NCBI RefSeq assembly: GCF_030247195.1
Contig: NC_080671.1
Span: forward strand, 73,221,412-73,285,411
Direction: 5' to 3'
Length of the DNA: 64,000 nt
DNA from: Topomyia yanbarensis
Lineage: Eukaryota > Arthropoda > Insecta > Diptera > Culicidae
Positions 42,816 through 54,299 of the stretch are shown in pieces. The position numbers and the translations under genes were made by a program. The notes beneath the pieces are model-generated. The model ran no database searches. It was given only the letters and a program-made list of their open reading frames with translations, and was not told the DNA's origin. The number at the start of each line of letters is the position of its first letter. The stretch's first letter is position 1.

Positions 42816-43991
42816 AAATATGGGTCATTCCACGCGAAGTGATCAAAAAAAGATGCAAACTTGAAATCGACCTTCACGGATTTGAACAAAATTTGGAGGA
42901 ATCGTTCATCTAGAGCCAATATATAAAAACCCAAATTTTTGTGTCAATTGAACCACCCTTCGGGTCATGGGAGCACCCCTCGTTTTGGAAAATTGCCAAA
43001 ACCCTTGATTTTCTTTTGATCATATCTCCGGTTCTATTTACTCTAGAATCAAACCACAAGATGACTTTTGAAGAAAATTGTTCAAGGAGTCTAGAAAAAA
43101 TATTATTTTTTTGCCGAAAGTGCTGCTAACTATGCAATTTTTTCAGTTAAATATTAAAAGTTAATTTTTCTCTCAATGCATATATTTTAATTTTAAAAAT
43201 TTTAATGCCATCGCGTTCCTCAGACATTTCTACATAAAAACACTTATCGTCCCAATATAATATGAGCGCATCCTGAGATGTACCGTTTTGAATGGAAAAA
43301 CTCCGATCTTCTCATATAAAAATCCATTTTTATTGACCAAAATTCAGAAAATCTTCAAACGGTCATAAAAATCGACCCTGATCTGCTAGAAGCAAACCAA
43401 ATATGTAGTTTTTCATCATTTCTCGTCTACTTCACGAAAAATTATGTTTGAACACAGAATAATCAAGTTGGTTTTTTAGTGTTGTGCGTTTGCGATTTAA
43501 TATGGGAAATTGCGGTTTTTCTCTTCAAAACGGTGTATCTCAGGATGCGCTCATATTATATTGGGACGATAAGTGTTTTTTATGTAAAAATGTCTGAGAA
43601 ACGCGATGGAATTAAAATTTTCAGAATTAAAATATATGTATTGAAAGAAAAATTAACTTTTAATATTTAACTGAAAAAATCGCATAGTTGGCATCACTGC
43701 CGGCAAAAAATAATATTTTTTCTAGATCCCTTGAACAATTTTCTTCAAAAGCCATCTTGTGGTTTGATTCTAGAGTAAATAGAACCGGATATATGATCAA
43801 AAAAAAATCAAAGGTTTTGGCAATTTGCCAAAACGGGGGGTGCTCCCATGACCCATGGGGTGGTTCAATTGTCACAAAAATTTGGGTTTTTATATATTGG
43901 CTCTAGATTAACAATTCCTCCAAATTTTGTTCAAATCCGTGGAGGTCGATTACACGTGCCTTGATCACTTCGCATGGAATGACCCATATTT
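42816..43991. mobile_element. 1.18-kb foldback element with GGGTCATTCCA termini
   Basis: The left end AAATATGGGTCATTCCACGC is the inverse of the right end at 43,972-43,991 with one difference. Arms of nearly 500 bp (left to about 43,312, right from about 43,495) match at most positions: CCAATATATAAAAACCCAAA, CTATTTACTCTAGAATC, TATTGGGACGATAAGTG. A loop of about 180 bp separates them. Open frames on both strands across the arms mirror each other and are not genes. No transposase. Confidence 0.88.
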
Positions 43992-46841
43992 AATTTAATT
44001 TTTAAATTCAGCTAGCATTGTAAATTCTTGGTAGATGTGCGATCTTTTAGGTACAATTATTTCCGGCAATTGTAAGAAGCATTCCAAGGGAATCTAGCAA
44101 CGATTAACGCTTGTTGTCTTCAGATTTACGGCAGGGCCAAGTCGAGAAAATTAAGAAGAGCAAGAAGCCTATTGTCGTCTCTTCTCTTAGATATAAAAGG
44201 GCGATACATACTCACCAGGCAGTCTAATTACCTAAGCTTAGTTTAAAAATTCTTATGGCAGGTTCTAATATGAAACATTGCGATGATGCGATATCATTAT
44301 AATTTTGTTGGAAGTATCAGTAAATTTCTCGTTTAAATGTTCCAAGTAATAGTAATGCGTATAGAAATGTGAGTATTAAAATTGTTTAGTGATTCAAGAT
44401 TGTTCTTTTTCACACTACTAGGTAGATTACATGCTTTTTTTAAGAATATTCTATAATTCTGTATCCGAACTCAACTTAGCACACTAGTAATTAAAATGAA
44501 ATTTAAAGTTTTACACTGAGTGAAACAGGGATACCAAAGTCACCCCTTGTCACAGAACATTCTTTCACGGCAGCCGAAGGAAAAACATGCAGAATGCGTC
44601 TTAGCACTGATGATGACGATGATTGACTCTTCGCGGGTCACGCAACGCTTTAATACATCCAGTTATTATAATGCGGTGGTTTTTGTCTTCGCGATCCTAT
44701 AATAATAGTACATAGGTTTTATCAGCTGCACACATGAACGGATTGAGTAGCACACTCTTCTTCTTCTTCGAGGTAACGATGTTGATCGGGAACCGTGATC
44801 CAATGCTATGGTTCCGTTTATAGTTTCAGCGAAAAATACCCTCTGAATGGCGGCAAAGCCATGGATTCGACTAGCCGTGTCATCTGCGATACTCAATAGT
44901 GTTGGGCATGTACAAAAGGCCACAAAAGGTACGCTCGATAATGATGTTGACGGCCCCGTCCGTGTTCCTTCTGCGTTCAGAGGATGCCTATGGGCATGGT
45001 GGATATGCCTGGTAAATGCACACGTCACATCGCACAGTGGTATCATGAGTGATCAAATTTTGAAAAAATCGCTGAACCAAATGTTTATATAATTACTTAA
45101 ATATAAATTTCTGCGGAAGAGGATTATTTTAAGCATCATCAGTTATCAATGCTGTCTTGGAGTTTTTTTATATATTTGATTTGTTTTCTATTTTCGTATC
45201 TCAGATATTTTTCTTTTGTGTACACTAGCAGCATTGCCAGCGAAGATGTCGCAGTGAATATGAAGTTAAGTATTTGTAAGACAATCTAACCGAAAAGTAA
45301 TCTATATTTCAATGTACCTGGTTCATCAGGTTCATGAATGAAATTGTTTAGCGTATTTCGGGCAAAGCCATCAGTATGGAACATCAACAGAATGCTGTAG
45401 TTTTCTGAAATTTTAAATTTAAGTTGACTGCAGATTTGTCTCTAATATCATTTGAAGTTAGGTGTTTGAAGGTAACGGAAGGAGTATTTTTCCGGGAGGC
45501 TTTGAGAAATCGGTAGACCCTAGATATTTAAAAGCGACGGACGGAGGATTGTTCCGGAAGACTGTATGTGTATATCTGTTTACTGAGCTGACGATTTTTT
45601 TAGGGAAGTCGACCCGCTTCTGAAAAGTTTCAACAACATGCCAGCTATATTTTTTTTATTTTTTTATAGCTTGTAAAATACCGAAAGATCCGATTTCTAA
45701 AAGATTCGAACGAAGTTCGTTCGTGTTTGACTGCCACGCATTTTATGTGAGCATCTATTCAGAAGAGTATATATTAGGGTGCCATTGGCACGTATGCGAA
45801 CAAAGTAATCATCGCATTTTATAACCAGACACTTAAAACAAAGTCTCTATGCAAAACTTTAGCTTAATCAGCCACCATAAAAGAGTCGGGCTTAGCGATC
45901 AATTTTGCGAAAATTTTCACCCGTGAAAAAACACCAAGAACTCTTGAATATTCAAAAAAAAATCATAGTTTTGATGCAAAATGGCTCAGATGGTCAAAAA
46001 ACGTCAAGATATAGTATCATCTCGAAAATTTTTTTGGCTTTTGTTTGTGTGTCCCCTCTATGAAACGTCTGCTTTAAAATGGTCCGATGGAAGTTTTTTT
46101 GTTAGTCTACCGTTCCAATATGAAACCCACGTTAGACAGAGCATTCATTGTTTACGCAATTCATAAAGTGTATGTAAGGAGAGTGACGACAACTATGAAA
46201 TATAAAACAATGAGTATCGTTCAGTGTCAATCTAAACTAACAAATGACCTCTCTTATCCGTGTATTTAAGAGTTATATTACGTATATGACAGTTGTTATT
46301 CGCTTTACACACACTTTGATAATCCCAAATAAAATGACAGGTTCGTAGTTCGTGATTATTATTTTATTATTGTGCGTAAAGACTGTAATAATAGACAAGC
46401 TTGCTTAAAACTAAGAAAAGAGAAAACAATCGCGAGCTGGTTTGATCCAGTTCTAGCCTCAATTATGAACCAGCTACCGAACTTCCGACCCGGAATCGGT
46501 TGATTCATTTGAGTCGGAATTTCCGCGAAAGTCATTCGAAATTCAGAATAAAATATTGGATGGAATTGACTGGGATTTTTATTGTATTTTTTACCTTTAT
46601 TGGTTAGGCCGAACTTGAGAAGAGAAATTAATAGGAATTGGGCGCATTGAGATGAAATCAGTGTTGTTTTTGAGTTTGCAGTGACACGATAGTTACAACT
46701 CAAAAACATTTTTAGCGAGTTTAGTTTTGAAGTTTTGATTTTTCCGCTTGGTGGGTTCGTTGGTTGTCTGCAGCAAGCTACTTTTGCTGAAAACTTTAAT
46801 CAGATGCTGAGTATATAGCAGAATAATCGTACTTTTCTACA
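43992..46841. other. Non-coding sequence, no supported gene
   Basis: AT-rich apart from a more balanced patch at about 44,550-45,050, where 126- and 81-residue open frames overlap on opposite strands with no domain. I see no repeat or RNA gene. Confidence 0.35.
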
Positions 46842-47190
46842 AAAGCGATCTCCTATATGAACAATGATCTAACGAAAATTCGCCTACACGATTTGGCACC
46901 ACGCACTGGCACGGATAATATTCAAAGATTTATGTCGAAGTATGGCGAAGTGGTATCCATCACAAACGCGACCTGAAGAAACTTTTTCTCTGGTATTCGC
47001 AACCGTGTTCGGGTGGTGTGTATGAGGTTGAACTAACCTATACCTTTTTACTTGACTCTCGAGGGAAGATTATCTTAAGGTGGAATCTACATCCGAAGAA
47101 CGCTGTGCATATACCCTGGACGTGTCAGCTTTGAGAAAGAGACGGCACTTTACGGAAATCCATGTGCAAAACATCCAAAGAAAATTCATC
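46842..47190 (+). pseudogene. Relic of a non-LTR retrotransposon ORF1 (gag-like)
   Basis: From the ATG at 46,857 the frame reads IRLHDLAPRTGTDNIQRFMS with KYGEVVSI, then after a stop NFFSGIRNRVRVV and, after a second stop, PIPFYL. This pattern of an RNA-recognition-like fold leading to 'FF.GIRNG.R.V.M.L..PIPSY' is one I recall from ORF1 proteins of mosquito LINE-like elements and related zinc-knuckle proteins. The knuckles themselves are missing: the 2-kb TIR element begins right after it, at 47,196. Relic with at least two stops. Confidence 0.5.
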
Positions 47191-47195
47191 TTCTA

Positions 47196-49187
47196 TACAC
47201 GGAAAAAATCCGTTCATGAATTCATGAAAAAAAGATTTCACCAACTGAACGATTTACGAACACCATAACCAAGTTCTTGAAATTATGAATAATAAAACTC
47301 GTATTCATGAAACTATTTGTGTTTCTAAAAAACTAGTTCGAGCCGAATCTGCACATGGAGTTGCATTCGAGTGGCTTACTGTGGCTCGATGAATGCAGGA
47401 GCTCATTCGCGATTTTTGTGGTTTCTGATCACGTTACCGTTATATTTTATTCATGAGTTCATTATCGGAATTTTCAGTCAGAGTAGCGTGATTTATGTTC
47501 ATGATTACATTCACGATTTCCGTAATTTCTATTCAAGTTATCGTGATATTTTAGTCACTAGCAGAGTAATTCATGTTCATGATTTGAAGATCTTAATCAC
47601 GATTTGTGATTATTTTGTCACGAGTAGTGTAATTTACATTCTTTATTTTAGGAACTTAGTCACAATTTTTGTAATTTTCTATTCACCTTATCATAATATT
47701 TTAGTCACGATTAGAGTGATTTATGTTCATGATTTCAGGATCTTAGTCACAATTTTTGATATTGTTGTCACCAGTGGTGTGATTTATAGTCTTCATTTCA
47801 GGATCTTAGTCACGATTTTCGTAATTCATTTTCACGTTATCTTGATATTTTATTCTAGAGAGTACATTCGAATTTGACACGTGGAGTGGTGTGATGACAT
47901 CAACAATTTTATTTTGATATTTGTAACTTCTCTTCGCCTTATCGCGATGTGTTATTTTTTTGGTTATTATCGGTTTGTTCCCGGAGTAACGTGACAATAT
48001 TAACTGGATCTTAAAAGTGTGGCTGATTCGTGCTCAGCGCAGTTTTCTTTGTACGTACATCACACTGAACCTTATCAAATGGTTATCGATGTTCTAGGCC
48101 CAAATAGTTTTATTATATCTACTGCTCGTGCCTCTTACTGGTCGCTAGCAGCTAAACATATATGACATTTCATGGAATACTGCAAGGAATAACAATGATT
48201 CTACGAATAACGCTCCAAATTTTGTGAAATAGTTCACCATGTTGAACCTGAAAATGATTAGGGATATCTTCTAAAAATCACAAACACGCATGGCGTGAGC
48301 AAGTTCACCAATCTTTCATGATTTTGTGAACTATTTCTCGTTCACGAATGGTCAGTCGTGACTATTGTACTAGGAATCATGAACAAGTTCATGAATACAT
48401 GAGATACATTTTATGATTTCGTGAACGAGCACGGGTGGTATGTTGTGACTAGCAATCCTGAACCAGTTTTCTTTTTTTGCTTTGATTATAGGATCATTCG
48501 TCTCTTTCCTGGTTAGAGAAATCTCTTTTGGAAAAATATCTAACTTTATGTGAGGGGTTCGAATTCAGGTCGAAGCTGCGTACAAGGCAATCGATTTACC
48601 AACTACGCTATGCCCGTCCCCCTAAAATAGTTCACGAATAGATGAATAATATTCTATGATTTCGTGAACAATTTCACAACCACGAAAGTTAAGCCGTGAC
48701 TATTATACTAGAAGTCGTGAACCAGTTTACGAATACATGAATAAAATTTGATGATTGTGTGAACTATTTCCCTAGCACGGATACTGGATCGTGACTAATA
48801 TATTAGGGATAATGGAAATTGCGAGTTTCTTGCAATAGTTTACGTAAAATTATCCAGACTGTTTTGATTTTGTGAACTAATGTTCCTAAATCTATGAATA
48901 ACATTACGAGTCAACCGTCGGTTTTATGAATAATGCTCATAAAGTTGTGTACAGTTAGTTCACGTATAAAAAAATCGATTTTTAATGACATGGCGAACGT
49001 AACAAAACGAAAACAAATATTTCCAATGAAAGCGTTACGCGGGCGTTGCTGTAGGGAAATTGAACTTCAACTATGAAACACATAATTTTTGTTCACGGTC
49101 CTATTTTTGTAACGTAAAAATGTGATTGTTCCACATTGTGATTCATGGCATTTTATTCACGATTTTGGCAACAATTTTTTCCGTGTA
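47196..49187 (-). mobile_element. Non-autonomous TIR element, copy 2 (2.0 kb, inverted)
   Basis: Both termini read TACACGGAAAAAAT inward. The sequence is the reverse counterpart of 13,416-15,108: for instance 49,100-49,187 complements 13,416-13,520. The interior is the same array of palindromic CATGA/TTCACGA blocks. It is about 0.3 kb longer than copy 1, half of which is explained by the SINE at 48,471-48,622. The 168-residue frame at 47,371-47,877 is a by-product of the AT-rich array. Confidence 0.8.
48471..48622 (-). mobile_element. tRNA-derived SINE inserted in the TIR element
   Basis: On the minus strand: GGGACGGGCATAGCGTAGTT at the head, A box TAGCGTAGTTGG, a decayed B box, and a T-run on the plus strand at the other end. 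No clear flanking duplication. Copy 1 of the host element has no SINE at the corresponding place, so this insertion is younger than the spread of the host element. Confidence 0.8.
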
Positions 49188-49685
49188 ACCAACACAAACA
49201 AATAGCCTTCAAGAGCTGTTGTTTTTTTAAAGCCAGCTTGCCCTAAAATAACAAAATGGCACTAGGGTTGGGAGTACTGGTTTAACCGCTACCAAAAACT
49301 GATAAAACCGTTCGGTAGTTTGAGTATTATCAACAAAAACGATTTATTTTTTTCCTACTTTTATAACGTCTATGAGAGAGTCAATTTTTTCTTTTTATGT
49401 TGTAACGACATCAATTAGCAAGAAACTGGAAGGTGTGAGGTATTTTCAATATTAAGAGTCATAGTACTCAAGGATGTGAAGGAGGAAAGTTTATAAAAGC
49501 GTGGAATAGGGTCATATAAGCAAGCTTCCCAACTACTTTCTATCGCAGGAGTCAGGATATATTGACATTTTTATCGAATGCGAATCACAGTAGCGTAAAG
49601 TATCTTAGCACATTATACTGTCGGAACCGACAAAGTGTTAAGTCACGGAAAGCTTCCATGCTATCCCCAAACCAATAGCTAACAT
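49188..49685. other. AT-rich sequence with dispersed repeat, no gene
   Basis: Positions 49,330-49,600 resemble 12,590-12,850 in the same orientation. No coding signal. Confidence 0.4.
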
Positions 49686-49773
49686 CAGAGCCGTCGCGTG
49701 CGGTTGGCCTCCGCCAAGGGCACCAAGCTTAGGGGGGGCGCTGAAATCCTGATCTGCTTTATATAACAAGTGA
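49686..49773 (+). mobile_element. Terminal segment of a hAT-like element, interrupted
   Basis: CAGAGCCGTCGCGTGCGGTT and the following GCACC, TTAGGGGGGGCGCTGAAATC match the terminus at 39,172-39,272. After about 80 bp it is broken by the insertion of the 1.9-kb element starting at 49,774. It can be followed only a little beyond 51,692. Confidence 0.5.
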
Positions 49774-51683
49774 CAGTGGCGTAGCCAGAAATTTCGATTG
49801 GAGGAGGTTTTGATGAGAATTGCAAATTTTTTGAAAAAATGCTAAAATTTAATATGAGTTTGATAAATTATTGAAAACTCAAAAACATAAGTAGTCTAAC
49901 AGATGTCATTCCAGTCTACAAACAAGAAGGATCAACATGGAACAGTTTTCAAACCTCTATAGATTATTTTCTTGTATAAAATGTCAATGAAGTCAAAAAT
50001 TGCGATCTTTTAAAGTGGGATAAATGATCTAAAAAATTTTCAACGTTCAAGATCACCTAATATAATAATCCTAGACTTTGAAGGTTTGGCAACTTCGGGA
50101 AGTTATCAACATAAAACAGCGCCTGCTTTAATATAGAAATTTTAGTGATTAATAAGGTAATTATGTGAATTAATTTTTCAAAAATATTAAGAGACATGGT
50201 GCCTTCAGCAAAGTTTTTGATAATGTCATTTCAAACAATTTTGTTGAAAATATGAAGGCTACATGAATTCAACATATAGGGATTTAAATGGACTGGGCCT
50301 GCTATATTTCTCCTTAGTGAAGAATAATTTAGGTGAAAACTATTTTTTTCTGCGCTACGGATAAAATTGTTTGAAACAATCATTGCGAGTTGAGAACACA
50401 AAACCTATAACTAAATTATGGATGGATAGAACTGAAACTTGCGTTTCGACTTCATCTCATCAGAATCCGACACTAACTTGGTGGGCGGACTAAGCCAGCG
50501 CCGAATTGATGCTAGCTCCTGAAAATGGAATCATTCCTTGTGTTTTTGAGTCCTTTTAATCCCTGGGAATTATTTGTTTTAAATCCAGTTCCCTTATTTT
50601 TTTTGTAAGCTTCAAAAGCACCTTGAACGCAATGTGAATTTATTATTTAATTACCGCAGAAGTGATTTATCAAATACAGTAATTTCAGAATAGCTTGTTG
50701 TAAAGGTTTTCTACTACTATATTTCGATACTCTGAATATGTGGGATATTTATGTCTTTGACAAAGTTGTTTGAAATAGCACTTTCGAAAACTTTGCTGGA
50801 GACATTAAGTCTCGACTCAAATTTGCTTGAAGAGTAATTCTTCTCTATAATTACTTCTAGGAGGATTAACCGTCAAAATTATTCTATCAGCAGATTAACA
50901 GTTTTACGTTTTGAAATTCTTCAATGTTACTTAACATCGAAATTTGGCAGTTTCGAATGAATGTGATCGTGACCGTTAAAAATTTATCGAGCATTAATTT
51001 TACTTTTCTTCATTAGTCAACCTCACAACTTGCAGTACTAGTACGTAGCACACAAAATTTTAGTACGCCATTCATTGCATCCTGCTAAGAGGCTACTCAT
51101 ATAGTTGATAATACAACAAAAATCCAATGCTCATAAAACCGATCCTGAACTGCTAGAGGCAAAATTACATCAGCTTTCAACTAGTTTCTAAAATGTTATT
51201 CTTGTTGTTAACTATATTGAATTGTTGTCTAAATTCTACACAATCTAAAAAAATACATTTTCAGCAAATGTTGAAATATATGCAAGTTTTCGGTAAACAA
51301 GGTTATGTTTTATATGCAATCAACCTATTCAAATTTAGATTCCCATTCGAAAAATTGTCTCTAATCCATATTTTGAAGCATCTTTCCAAAAATGAGCTCA
51401 TAATAATTTAGACAGTTATTTTATTTTATTTTACGTTGAAGTAATTTGACAACTATGGGATTTTGGCTAAGAGATAAGTTACAAGATCCCCCTTCCCACA
51501 ATTTTCCAAAAGTTCTCTCGCTTTAAACACAGTTCTCAATGTAGTGATCAGAGAATATTTTTCCAAAAATATTTTGTGGAATATTAAATTAAATTCGTCA
51601 GTATCATTTTTTTTTTTCAACCCAATTAATTTTGGTTTGGGGGGGGTTAACCCCCAAACCCCCCCCCCCTGGCTACCCCACTG
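49774..51683. mobile_element. 1.9-kb non-autonomous hAT-type element
   Basis: The ends are CAGTGGCGTAGCCAG and, inverted, CAGTGGGGTAGCCAG (one difference). ACAAGTGA stands immediately outside both ends (49,766-49,773 and 51,684-51,691), an 8-bp target-site duplication as hAT transposases make. No transposase frame is present in the 1910 bp, so the copy depends on an enzyme from elsewhere. A run of G and C near 51,639-51,670 adjoins the right terminus. Confidence 0.88.
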
Positions 51684-51691
51684 ACAAGTGA

Positions 51692-52555
51692 GGAAAAATG
51701 TTAAAATAAAATAAACTAAGTTTTTGTTCGAAAATCGAGCTGAAAAAGAAAGCCAACGTAAACATCAAAGACGCTCACAACTGAGACTCCTCCAAAGGTT
51801 TCAAAAGATTACCCTGTCAGTCTCATCCAGATTTATTCATAATATTCGGTGTTGTTCTTAAAAGAAAAGGGGATAACGACGGCCTCGATGGTAAAATATG
51901 ATGATGCGTTATGTTATATCAATGACCATGCGGTAGACTTGGGTGCAACTCCTAACTTTTACTTAGCAGAAGGCAAGAGACTCTTCACAGTTTCTTTCGA
52001 TCATGTCCATATGAGCCTGCCTATTTCTAGTTTTCCGTTCTAAGTATATAACTGATTCGCTCTAGAATACCTATCCGTCTTTCAATTTCATTGCTTTCGT
52101 TTCTCTTAGTCTCAAATTTGCCGAAAATAGCCAACAAAATCAATACAGTAGAACCTTGCGGAAATTAAAACATAGTAACAAAAGTGGATAATAGAATAAA
52201 CATCGAACGTGCTCGAGTTGCACAAAACGAAAATTTTAACTGCATTCAAATTGAAAAATAGCAAAAATTTTGCAAACTTTAACGCTTGTTTTCTCAGTTT
52301 CAGGGAAAACAATGGGATAGATTTGAGGTTATGTGTAATGAGGTAGCCCCTCCTTGATTTATCTCAAATTTCTAAGATCAAGAACTGTTTACTTCGGCTT
52401 TGTGTCAGAGCTTGCTCGAGCTGATATATTTGGTGGTCTCTCAAGGGAAAAATTCGAGGGGAAATTGCCTATAATTCTTGGGAGCAGCAAAAGATGTCCC
52501 CAAAAGGAGATAATCAGCATCACACTCCTAAGCCAAGAGAGCATAATGATTTGTC
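51692..52555. other. Non-coding sequence, no gene
   Basis: Short open frames without motifs. The first bases may continue the interrupted hAT-like element that starts at 49,686. Confidence 0.35.
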
Positions 52556-53000
52556 GTAGTGAGTGGCGTAACGTTTATAATATTTCTGCAAAAAGTACTC
52601 AGAGCGCTTTTTAAGGGAATGCTTCAAATTCCTTGGACGCTGTTTGTGCACGTGGCATAGTTATGTGGAATCTCCTGCCAAAAGTTACTAGATACGAGTT
52701 TGAAGGATACACCATTTTGTCCCGTCCAGTGCGATTGTCATTCAAAATCTTTGCTCGTTAGAGAAAGATGTCCTTGAAATATCCAACTCCGTGCTTCAGT
52801 AGATCCACGCATGACAAACTCGAATCGGCGACTACACCGTCGATATCAAGTTGTGAGCGGGTATGTAGACACGGTAGTGCTTCATAAATAGCTTGTCACC
52901 AATAACGATCCACGTCTTTCGATGTTTTGTTGGATGTAGAGCTAATTTCTTGCAGGGCTTTGACGTCTTACACGCAACGCTAAATACATGCTAAGTTTCC
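52556..53000 (-). pseudogene. Second I-clade ORF1 relic
   Basis: Minus-strand translation gives KHYRVYIPA, then in a shifted frame LDIDGVVADSSLSCVDLLKH with GVGYFKDIFL. After a stop, RAKILNDNRTGRDKMVYPSN follows. This aligns over about 75 residues with the intact ORF1 at 4,947-6,254 (QHYRVYVPCVDVEVDGVITE and on). Further down, 52,565-52,660 resembles the nucleotide sequence of the basic region after the zinc knuckles, while the knuckles are deleted. It is a related but different and much older I-type element. No ORF2 is recognisable beside it. Confidence 0.75.
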
Positions 53001-53788
53001 ATTTTGATTCCGAAGTGTTGCTAGTTATTAAATTCGATGATTACTTACAGTCTCTTGAATAGCTGCTTCCTCCATTGCCTCCAAATACCTAGTGTCAACT
53101 TATTTCATAATGTACAGATTTGTGACTGGAATGTACATGAAATGAGCGACAGTCAAACACAAACGAAAGTCGGTCGGATCTTTTGGAAATCGAGTTTTTC
53201 TGTATTTTTACCGGTTTCCAAGCATCGGAAGTAAATATTCCGACTCGTTAGTGTGTGACTTAACGATTGAACAAGGCTCATACGGCAGAACCGACTCATT
53301 TGCTGGTATCGCAGGGTCGGCTAGCTACCGGGCAATCAAGGGCTACGCGGATCAAGAACAAAAACCTAGAACTTTCACTTTTCTTGCACTTAACTTTTAT
53401 TCACAAGTATTTGTATCGTGTGGGTGTGGGGTGTAATTTACATTTGTTCTAATGTGGCGTGTGCTACTGCTATCACTCAACGTACCGTACTTTTACTGCT
53501 TCTGTTGATTTGCGTTGCGACGCTGACGGAGCTGACGGGTGAGATCCCCTCGCGGACGTCGGCGAAACTGGCCGGATGAAGGCCCCGGTACCGGTACGAT
53601 GGTGATCCTGATGCAGCGGGTGGACGGACCAGCGGGCGTTGCTGGCTTGAATGCAGGCAGGCGTCTTCCCTCCTTGGCGAGCATCGGCGTGACCGCGGCT
53701 GACCGCAATGGTCAACACCGAGAGGGGACCCTCCTTTTCGATTAGGGCCTTTGCCCGAGGGTGTGAATTGCTGGCGAGCAGCGCCAGA
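53001..53788 (-). other. GC-rich leader-like sequence next to the putative LTR
   Basis: On the minus strand, downstream of the putative LTR. Positions 53,470-53,760 are the most GC-rich part of this area and are open in several frames on both strands, without a gag-like motif. At 53,786-53,770 TGGCGCTGCTCGCCAGC resembles the TGGCGC primer-binding sites of Ty3/gypsy elements. No protease, reverse transcriptase or integrase follows. Confidence 0.35.
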
Positions 53789-54299
53789 TGACGTGTTGTG
53801 ATCCTTAATGTGTTAGGTGCGGAATCCTCCCGGATTCGCGAGCCGAACCGTGTGCTGGACGATTTGATATCGCGCTAAGAGGCACTAAGAGGTCCTGGTG
53901 AAGAAAATTGCAACGCAAAGTTGCTAAATAACTCCATCGATTCCACAGGGTAAATATTTAACTACCTGAACGAATCGCAACAATTGAAACCAACTTCCCG
54001 CCCCCAAGGGGGGGGGGGTCTATACACTTTACTTCACCAGTTAAAATAAACTACAGCACACGGACGCCTGATATTGCAAGAGACCAGAGCTGAGAACTGC
54101 TGGTCCTTTTATAAGAATTTCAGGTTGCATTTCCCTCCAATTAATTATCCGCAATCCATTTTTAAAAGTTTCGCGCCATCCGCGATCAGTGCCATACGTT
54201 TTCTTAAAGATGGCAAACTCTCTTTACGAACCCTTTAGCTTCCCTACTTACTGTTGTGTATTGCAGCACATGAAACGTGAATGTTCAACAAATAACACA
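53789..54299 (-). mobile_element. Probable LTR of a decayed LTR retrotransposon
   Basis: On the minus strand the segment begins TGTGTTATTTG and ends ACACGTCA, two bases before the TGGCGC primer-binding-like site. It contains a TATA box (TTATAAAAGG, about 54,104-54,113) followed after about 20 bp by an initiator-like TCAGCTC. These are the parts expected of an LTR promoter. A second LTR is not in view, so the borders are tentative and a solo LTR with some leader is possible. Confidence 0.4.

Noticed and set aside
43479..43906. Open frames on both strands similar to those at 42,749-43,129
   Set aside because: They mirror each other because they lie in the two arms of the foldback element.
47371..47877. 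A 168-residue hydrophobic protein
   Set aside because: It lies within the palindromic block array of the TIR element. Its repeated ILVTI..VIYVHDF pattern is the array translated.
53473..53745. Three overlapping 68-81-residue frames near the putative LTR
   Set aside because: All arise in the GC-rich leader-like stretch, on both strands, with no gag, protease or other retroelement motif.
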